Part shown: piece by piece, positions 57,795 to 64,000 of the stretch
Position numbering within the stretch: the stretch's first letter is position 1
Layout: every line of letters starts with the position of its first letter
Source of the DNA: Petrocella sp. FN5
Lineage (GTDB): Bacteria; Bacillota; Clostridia; Lachnospirales; Vallitaleaceae
NCBI RefSeq assembly: GCF_029210395.1
Contig: NZ_JARGDP010000002.1
Span: forward strand, 1 to 64,000
Direction of reading: 5' to 3'
DNA length: 64,000 nucleotides
Program-made: the position numbers and the translations under genes
Notes under the pieces: generated by a model
What the model was told of the DNA's origin: nothing
What the model saw: the letters and a program-made list of their open reading frames with translations, nothing else
Databases searched by the model: none

Positions 57795-60103
57795 AATGTG
57801 TAAACCATAATACAGGTTCAATAGACGGAAAAGGACTCATGCTGGGGCGGTCTGCTTACACCAATGATTTGGCAGACCCTAATGCTTTAACGGTTAAGGT
57901 TTTAAGAAGTCCTCATCCCCATGCAAAAATACGAAATATTGATATTAGGAAAGCCTTGTTACTTGAAGGCGTAGAATGCGTTTTAACTTATAAGGACTTC
58001 AAAAGAATACCGGTTACACGTGCCGGACAAGGGTATCCTGAGCCTTCACCTCACGATAAGTTTGTACTTGATTCTGTAGTTAGGTATGTGGGTGATGATG
58101 TAGCTATTGTAGCTGCAGAAACAGAAGCCATAGCCAGTAGAGCGCTTGAGTTGATTCACGTTGACTACGAGATTCTTGAACCTATTTTGGACTTTGAAAA
58201 AGCTTATGAAAATGAAAGTATCATACATCCTGAACCGGAAATTCATGAAATGTTTCCTATTGGCTTTGAGCCACAAAAAAATGTAGCTGCATCCTACCAC
58301 ATGGAAATTGGCTCAGTTGATGAGATTTTGAAGCATTGTGATGTTACCGTATCAACATCTCATTATACCCAAGCCCAAGCCCATGTCATGATGGAACCCC
58401 ATACAGCTAATGCCAGGTTGGACTTTCAAGATCGTCTGGTCATATACTCATCCACCCAAACACCCTTTCATGCCAGAAGAATTGTTTCACAAGCCCTTGA
58501 AATTCCCATGAGTAGAATAAGGGTTATCAAACCTAGAATCGGAGGCGGTTTTGGCGGCAAGCAATGTTTGCATGGTGAATTCTTTGTTGCAGCTGTGACC
58601 TTGAAAACCAAAAAGCCTTGCAAACTTGTGTATACCAGGAAAGAAGTTTTTGAATCCAGTTATTCAAGACATCCTATGCGTATTGATGTCACCTTGGGGT
58701 CAACAAAAGATGGAAAACTAAAAGCCCTTGATGTAAAGGTTCTTTCTGATACAGGTGCTTATGGTGAGCATGCACTCACTGTATTTATGGTAGCAGGCGC
58801 AAAGACATTGCCACTGTATAATAAAGTTGAAGCGGTTCGTTTTGGTGGTAGAGTTGTCTATACCAATCACACACCGGGAGGTGCTTTTAGAGGCTATGGT
58901 GCTATACAAGGTAACTTTGCGGTGGAATCTGCTGTAGACCAATTATGTGAAAAACTAGGTATGGATCCAATCAAGTTCAGACAAAATAATATGATTGCTG
59001 AGGGCGAAACCTCTCCGGTCTTTGCAAAAATGGGCGAAGGTACTGAGGGTACAGCTATGAATATGGATAGCTGTAAATTAGATTACTGTGTCAATCGAGG
59101 CATGGAACTCATTGGTTGGAAAGATAAATACCCAAGAAAAACAATTTCTAAGACAAAAGTAAGAAGTGTAGGTATGTGTCTTGCTATGCAAGGATCTGGT
59201 ATACCTTATATTGATATGGGCTCGGCTATCATTAAGCTTAATGATACTGGTTTTTATAACTTAATGGTAGGTGCTACAGATATTGGACAAGGAAGTGATA
59301 CCATCTTGGCACAGATTGCAGCGGAGAGCTTAAAAACAACCATTGATAAAATCATCGTCTATTCCTCGGATTCAGATTTAACACCTTTTGATACTGGTGC
59401 CTATGCTTCAAGTACAACCTACGTATCCGGAAATGCAGTAAAAAAAGCTGCGGATCAGATGCTTGAAATGATTGTTGAAGAAGGTGCAAAGGCTCTAAAG
59501 GTTAGACCGGAAGACATACACTTTGATGGTGACGTATTAACAGTTAAAGAAACCGATACATCTATGACTTTGGAATCATTATCCAATCGACTCTTTTATA
59601 ATGAAGATCAAAAACAATTGGTAGCTACGCATTCATATGTAGGTACAAAGTCACCACCACCTTTTATGGCGGGCTTTGCTGAAGTCGAAGTGGACCTTGA
59701 AACAGGCGCGTTTAAAGTGTTGGATTATGTCGCTGTGGTGGATTGTGGTACTACCATCAATCCAAGCTTAGCGAAAGTCCAAGTAGAAGGAGGCATCCTT
59801 CAAGGCTTAGGTATGGCAATGTTTGAAGAGGTTATTTACAATAAAAACGGTAGCCTCATTACCAATAATCTAATGAACTACCGAATACCAACCCGTAAAG
59901 AAGTCACGAACATACGCGTTGAATTTGCTGACAGTTATGAAGCATCCGGTCCTTATGGTGCCAAATCTGTTGGAGAGATTGGTATTGACACACCACCGGC
60001 TGTTATTGCCAATGCTATATATAATGCGATTGGTGTTAGAATAAATAGCCTACCTATTACATCCGAAAAGGTATGGGCAGCGATTCATAGTAAGGAAATA
60101 TAA
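57791..60103 (+). CDS. Xanthine dehydrogenase-type molybdenum-binding subunit
   Basis: The 770-residue catalytic subunit hydroxylates purines or related heterocycles at a molybdopterin cofactor. Motifs include RIGGGFGGKQ (250-258), GGAFRGYGAIQG (about 365) and GAKSVGEIGIDTPP near the end, which supplies the catalytic Glu. Length and order match the stand-alone large subunit. The substrate cannot be read from sequence; hypoxanthine, xanthine or urate-type purines are likely by context. The start overlaps the 2Fe-2S gene by 4 nt. Confidence 0.94.
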   Translation: MKCVNHNTGSIDGKGLMLGRSAYTNDLADPNALTVKVLRSPHPHAKIRNIDIRKALLLEGVECVLTYKDFKRIPVTRAGQGYPEPSPHDKFVLDSVVRYVGDDVAIVAAETEAIASRALELIHVDYEILEPILDFEKAYENESIIHPEPEIHEMFPIGFEPQKNVAASYHMEIGSVDEILKHCDVTVSTSHYTQAQAHVMMEPHTANARLDFQDRLVIYSSTQTPFHARRIVSQALEIPMSRIRVIKPRIGGGFGGKQCLHGEFFVAAVTLKTKKPCKLVYTRKEVFESSYSRHPMRIDVTLGSTKDGKLKALDVKVLSDTGAYGEHALTVFMVAGAKTLPLYNKVEAVRFGGRVVYTNHTPGGAFRGYGAIQGNFAVESAVDQLCEKLGMDPIKFRQNNMIAEGETSPVFAKMGEGTEGTAMNMDSCKLDYCVNRGMELIGWKDKYPRKTISKTKVRSVGMCLAMQGSGIPYIDMGSAIIKLNDTGFYNLMVGATDIGQGSDTILAQIAAESLKTTIDKIIVYSSDSDLTPFDTGAYASSTTYVSGNAVKKAADQMLEMIVEEGAKALKVRPEDIHFDGDVLTVKETDTSMTLESLSNRLFYNEDQKQLVATHSYVGTKSPPPFMAGFAEVEVDLETGAFKVLDYVAVVDCGTTINPSLAKVQVEGGILQGLGMAMFEEVIYNKNGSLITNNLMNYRIPTRKEVTNIRVEFADSYEASGPYGAKSVGEIGIDTPPAVIANAIYNAIGVRINSLPITSEKVWAAIHSKEI

Positions 60104-60134
60104 TGAAAAGCATGAAGGAAGGACTATAAGAATC

Positions 60135-60962
60135 ATGGACATATATGAGGAAATCATAAAAATGAAGAAGGCCAATGAACCTTGTATGACGGTGACAGTT
60201 GTTGAAAAAATAGGAGACGGTCCGGTAGAGCTAGGTAAAAAAATGTTGGTAGGTGGTAGTGGTAAGCTCATAGGCACTGTCGGTGGTGGCGCCCTAGAAC
60301 ACCTTGCCATAGAAACTTGTAAAGACTTAATAAAAATTCGGAAAAGTCAAATGGAAAAATACCTTTTAAAAGAGGGTGAGATAGTCGATAAGGCAACTAC
60401 ATTGCCTATGACCTGTGGCGGTATTGTTACACTTTTTTACGAGTATATTGGACATGGAGCTCATATCTACCTTTTTGGTGGTGGACATGTCAGTCAAGCG
60501 CTCTGCAATGTTCTAAAGACCATGAACTTTTATGTGACCGTTATTGATGATCGTAAAGAAGTCGTCGATCAATTTATCGGTGGTGACAAGGTATATCATC
60601 ATGACTTTGTGGACTTTATTGAAACGCAAGGTATAACAAAAGGCGCCTACGTGGTGGTGTGCACACCTTCCCATAAGTATGATTATGAGGTCATGCATAA
60701 AATCATTGAAAAACAATTGGAATTAAAGTACGTAGGCATGCTTTGTTCTAAGAACAAATTGAAGGATTATTTGATAAAGACCCATGAAAAATTCGGTCAA
60801 AACCTTGACCTAACTAACCACTATGCACCTATTGGTATTGATACCGGTGGCGGTTCGCCGGCAGAGATTGCGATATCTATAAGTGCAGAAATATTGGCCG
60901 TATATTATGATAAAACGGGCAATAAACACATGCGAGATGCCTATTTCGATTTAGAAAAATAG
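60135..60962 (+). CDS. XdhC/CoxI family maturation factor
   Basis: A 275-residue protein of the XdhC type, which inserts or sulfurates the molybdenum cofactor of xanthine dehydrogenases. The N-terminal XdhC/CoxI domain has GGSGKLIGTVGGGALEHLAI and TLPMTCGGIVTLFYEYI. A C-terminal Rossmann domain has IYLFGGGHVSQAL and VIDDRKE. GIDTGGGSPAEIAISI lies near the end. It lies 31 nt after the Mo subunit in the same orientation. Confidence 0.92.
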   Translation: MDIYEEIIKMKKANEPCMTVTVVEKIGDGPVELGKKMLVGGSGKLIGTVGGGALEHLAIETCKDLIKIRKSQMEKYLLKEGEIVDKATTLPMTCGGIVTLFYEYIGHGAHIYLFGGGHVSQALCNVLKTMNFYVTVIDDRKEVVDQFIGGDKVYHHDFVDFIETQGITKGAYVVVCTPSHKYDYEVMHKIIEKQLELKYVGMLCSKNKLKDYLIKTHEKFGQNLDLTNHYAPIGIDTGGGSPAEIAISISAEILAVYYDKTGNKHMRDAYFDLEK

Positions 60963-60980
60963 GTGTAGAAGGAGAAAAAT

Positions 60981-62279
60981 ATGTATGATTTGGCAATATT
61001 AAACGGACAACTTTATATAGAGGGTAGTCTAAAAAAGCAACATCTCTATATCAATGGGGATCATATTGTTGCCATAAGCGATGAGGTGCATCAAGCTAGA
61101 GAGAATTACGATGCGACGGATAGATGGGTCATGCCGGGTTTAATTGACCCTCATGTTCATTTTGAGTTAGATTGTGGCAAATATACATCTTCAGATGATT
61201 TTTACACTGGATCTATAGCGGCGGCATATGGTGGAATAACCACAGTAATAGATTTCCTTGATCCTATATCCAGCGAAAAAGAGTTGGAAAAGGCCTTCAA
61301 TAATCGGAATCAACTGGCTAGTAAGTCCATGATTGACTATAAGTTTCATGTTACTGTAAAAGATCCGGTGAATGAAGTAGCATCTATAGTTGCGACCATG
61401 AAAAGTTTAAATCTAAACAGTATCAAATTGTTTACAACCTATTCAGACTCCGGAAGACGCACATATGACGGAGAAATCATTGAGCTTTTAAAGCTTTCAC
61501 AGGAAGAAGGTTTTATCGTTTTAGCCCATATAGAAAAAGATGAAAGTATTACCATGGAGCCCAGTTATACAGCAGCTGATTTACCCATTAGTAGACCTGA
61601 GATGGCTGAAACAGAAGAAGCTTTAAAGCTGGCTGCTATAGCAAAAGAAACGGATGGCCGATTATATATGGTTCATGTTAGCAGTGGTAATACCTTAGAA
61701 GCCTTGGTAAGTAGTTTTTCAGAGATTCTTGGAAAAAACCTTTATCTGGAAAGCTGTCCTCACTACTTTGAATTTAATGAAGAACGTTTTGAAGGTAGCC
61801 AAGGGCATCTTTATACCATGGCACCACCACTTAGAAGTGAAGCTTCCAGAGAAAAACTCGTTAATGGCTTTGATTATTTGCATACAATTGGAACAGACCA
61901 CTGTTCATTTACAGCCCAACAAAAAAAACAAAAACATCTTTTGGGGATGCCTTTGGGTATAGGTGGTGTTGAACATAGTTTTAGTTTGATGGCGACCAGA
62001 TACGGCATAAAAGCGATTGATAAAATGAGTACCATGCCAGCTAAAATATTCGGACTCTATCCTAAAAAAGGAAGTCTTAACGTGGGAACAGATGCGGATT
62101 TAGCCATTTATAACCCTCATATGACCCATAAAATTGAAACAGATCATTCAAAAGCCGGCTATACAGTATATAAGGACATAGAAGTTAATGGTCAGATTGA
62201 AAGTACTTTATGTAAGGGACAGTTTATTATTAAAAACAATTCCCTCGTCATAGGAAGTGTAGGACACTTCATAAGTTAA
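60981..62279 (+). CDS. Dihydropyrimidinase/hydantoinase-like amidohydrolase
   Basis: A 432-residue cyclic-amide hydrolase. Metal ligands are visible: HVH in GLIDPHVHFEL, the carboxylated-Lys position in NSIKLFTTYSD, His in LAHIEKDE and MVHVSSGNT, and Asp in IGTDHCSF. Related enzymes (HydA/HyuA) occur in purine and pyrimidine catabolic clusters. Here it sits between the XdhC-type gene and the SsnA-type gene. AAGGAG lies upstream. The exact substrate is unknown. Confidence 0.9.
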   Translation: MYDLAILNGQLYIEGSLKKQHLYINGDHIVAISDEVHQARENYDATDRWVMPGLIDPHVHFELDCGKYTSSDDFYTGSIAAAYGGITTVIDFLDPISSEKELEKAFNNRNQLASKSMIDYKFHVTVKDPVNEVASIVATMKSLNLNSIKLFTTYSDSGRRTYDGEIIELLKLSQEEGFIVLAHIEKDESITMEPSYTAADLPISRPEMAETEEALKLAAIAKETDGRLYMVHVSSGNTLEALVSSFSEILGKNLYLESCPHYFEFNEERFEGSQGHLYTMAPPLRSEASREKLVNGFDYLHTIGTDHCSFTAQQKKQKHLLGMPLGIGGVEHSFSLMATRYGIKAIDKMSTMPAKIFGLYPKKGSLNVGTDADLAIYNPHMTHKIETDHSKAGYTVYKDIEVNGQIESTLCKGQFIIKNNSLVIGSVGHFIS

Positions 62280-62355
62280 AGTGGCAAAAGGCTATAGTTG
62301 AACTTACCATATAATATATAGTTGCAAATGTATCAAGGATTAAAGGAGGGTGACC

Positions 62356-63675
62356 ATGATTGCACTAACCCATGTCAATTATTATGATTTTAAGACATAT
62401 GCGAAGGACCAATATATCATTTTTGATGATAAAATAATTGAGGTAGGACCTATGGCGAACTTTGTGAACCAGGATTATGAAGTCATAGAGGGTATGGACC
62501 AACTGGTTATGCCGAGTTTGATTAATGGTCATCATCATATTTATTCAACCTTTGCAAGGGGCTTGTTATTACCTTTTGACCCTAAGAATTTCCAAGAAAT
62601 ATTGGACCAGTTGTGGTGGAAGCTAGATGGTAGCCAAGACCTGAACAATGTTTATTACTCCGGCATTGTAAGCGGTATTGAGGGTGTTAAAAATGGCATC
62701 ACCACCATCATCGACCATCATGCCAGTGGCTTAGATATTAAAGGTTCATTGGAAACCTTAAAAAAAGCCATATGTGATGAAATTGGGCTTCGAGGGATAT
62801 TCTGTTTTGAAAGCAGTGATCGTTTTGATATTGAAGCCTGCATTGAAGAAAATCTAAGCTTTGCCAAGAAATATAAGACCACTAAAACAGTAGGCCTATT
62901 CGGTCTTCATGCAGCAATGTCCTTATCAGAGGAGAGCCTTGCAAAGATTTCAAAAGTCATAGAAGACATACCAATTCATATTCATGTGGCTGAAAGTCAT
63001 ATGGACGAAGACTTAAGTATGGAGAGATATGGGGAAAGAATCATACACAGATTGGATCGACACCAACTCTTAAGAGAAAACAGTCTTTTGGTCCACTGCC
63101 TATATATTGATGAGGATGAGGCGCATCTTATTGGTCGAAGAAAATGTACAGTAGCCCTTAATGTCACTTCAAATATGAACAATGGGGTAGGTTTACCAGA
63201 CCACGAGCTGTTTGAAAAAGAAGGTATACCGGTTATTATCGGTAATGATGGCATTGGAAGCGGCATAACGCCGGAATGGCTTAACTTGAATTTTGCCATG
63301 CATCATCGGGACCTCACACCGGTTCGATTCGGTCTAGATCAAGTGCTTAAAATGGTCAATCAAACATATGTTTATGCATCCAGTATCCTAGGTTGTAAAC
63401 TTGGGCGGATTCAAGCAGGTTATGAAGCCGATTTGTTGATGATACCTTATATACCACCAACACCTATGAATAAGGACAATGCCTTTGGACATGTATGTTT
63501 CGGTCTGGCAAATAGCTTTAAACCAAGTTATGTTTGGTGTGGAGGAAAGAAGGTCTTGGATTATTATGAAGTTGAGGATAATCTTATGAACACCTATAGA
63601 GAAGCATCAAAGTCAGCTGAAAAGTTATGGGATAGAGTTCAAAAGACATCCAATTACGAGGGGGGAATAGTATGA
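62356..63675 (+). CDS. SsnA-type putative aminohydrolase
   Basis: A 439-residue amidohydrolase-superfamily protein resembling chlorohydrolase/guanine deaminase-type enzymes annotated SsnA. It has LINGHHHIYSTFARG, IHIHVAESHMDED, LLVHCLYIDEDEAHL and IGNDGIGSGITPEW, consistent with a metal-dependent deaminase. ATG 62356 is chosen because AAAGGAGGG ends 5 nt before it; GTG 62350 overlaps that site. The stop overlaps the next start by 4 nt. In E. coli ssnA also lies near xdhD and hyuA. The substrate is not proved. Confidence 0.88.
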   Translation: MIALTHVNYYDFKTYAKDQYIIFDDKIIEVGPMANFVNQDYEVIEGMDQLVMPSLINGHHHIYSTFARGLLLPFDPKNFQEILDQLWWKLDGSQDLNNVYYSGIVSGIEGVKNGITTIIDHHASGLDIKGSLETLKKAICDEIGLRGIFCFESSDRFDIEACIEENLSFAKKYKTTKTVGLFGLHAAMSLSEESLAKISKVIEDIPIHIHVAESHMDEDLSMERYGERIIHRLDRHQLLRENSLLVHCLYIDEDEAHLIGRRKCTVALNVTSNMNNGVGLPDHELFEKEGIPVIIGNDGIGSGITPEWLNLNFAMHHRDLTPVRFGLDQVLKMVNQTYVYASSILGCKLGRIQAGYEADLLMIPYIPPTPMNKDNAFGHVCFGLANSFKPSYVWCGGKKVLDYYEVEDNLMNTYREASKSAEKLWDRVQKTSNYEGGIV

Positions 63676-64000
63676 AATTAGATATAACCTTTGATGGTTT
63701 AACACTAAAAAATCCATTAATGCCGGCATCAGGTCCATTGGTAGGAGACCTTGAAAAGTTGAACTTCATACGTGATGAAGGGGTGGGTGCTGTTGTTACA
63801 AAAACCATTTCATCAACTGCAGCCATCGTACCAAGGCCTTGTATATATGGTGACAAATATTTTGTTATGAATTCTGAGCTTTGGTCTGAACATAGCAAAG
63901 AAGTTTGGCTTGAAGATATTTTACCTAGCTATCGTAAAGAAGGTGTACCATTAATTATCTCTGTAGGGTATACCAAAGAAGATATGGCACTCTTGATACC
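63672..64000 (+). CDS. Dihydroorotate dehydrogenase/PreA-like protein (partial)
   Basis: Only the first 109 codons are in the window; the gene runs off the end. The product begins KLDITFDGLTLKNPLMPASG and continues GVGAVVTKTISSTAA, the FMN-binding barrel start of the DHOD/PreA family. In this operon a role in reductive pyrimidine or purine catabolism is more likely than pyrimidine synthesis, but this is inferred. It overlaps the SsnA-type gene (ATGA) with GGGGG upstream. Confidence 0.85.
   Translation, partial: MKLDITFDGLTLKNPLMPASGPLVGDLEKLNFIRDEGVGAVVTKTISSTAAIVPRPCIYGDKYFVMNSELWSEHSKEVWLEDILPSYRKEGVPLIISVGYTKEDMALLI

Overview
This window reads as chromosomal DNA of a motile, low-GC Bacillota bacterium, most likely an anaerobic member of class Clostridia close to the Lachnospirales. 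This placement is inferred from protein character, gene order and GGAGG ribosome binding sites; no rRNA gene is present. All genes except one endonuclease gene are on the + strand. || 1-10350, flagellar filament region: flgK, flgL, fliW, csrA, flagellin, a homing endonuclease on the minus strand, a small coiled-coil gene, flaG, fliD, fliS, a YjfB-like gene and an FlgN-like gene. Two sigma-28-type promoters lie before flagellin and before flaG. The flagellin gene is interrupted at codon 372/373 by a 381-nt group I intron. The intron's first 45 nt re-encode the flagellin C-terminus with a stop codon, so spliced and unspliced mRNA would both give a 386-residue flagellin differing at one residue. 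The LAGLIDADG endonuclease gene lies just outside the intron, in opposite orientation, with a LexA-like box at its promoter. || 10460-49640, transcription and translation: rpmG-secE-nusG-rplK-rplA-rplJ-rplL, rpoB-rpoC, an L7Ae-like gene-rpsL-rpsG-fusA-tuf, the S10/spc/alpha ribosomal clusters with secY, adk, map, a KOW protein, infA and rpoA, then rplQ, ecfA1-ecfA2-ecfT-truA, a YibE/F-like membrane protein, and rplM-rpsI. Gene order is conventional. The spacers hold promoters, terminators and structured leaders, including an L10 leader with an attenuator. || 49640-55700: a lipoprotein with S-layer-homology-like repeats sits between two copies of a structured intergenic element not recognised here. 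galU and acnA follow, each with its own promoter. A second, 44-bp repeat occurs after rplQ and after acnA. || 55800-64000: a promoter, a possible 23-codon leader peptide and an overlapping intrinsic terminator precede a molybdenum hydroxylase and nucleobase catabolism operon. It holds a MocA-like cytidylyltransferase, FAD, 2Fe-2S and Mo subunits of a xanthine dehydrogenase-type enzyme, an XdhC-type maturation factor, a dihydropyrimidinase-like hydrolase, an SsnA-type aminohydrolase, and a dihydroorotate dehydrogenase/PreA-like gene cut by the window end. This gene set resembles anaerobic purine/urate degradation clusters.
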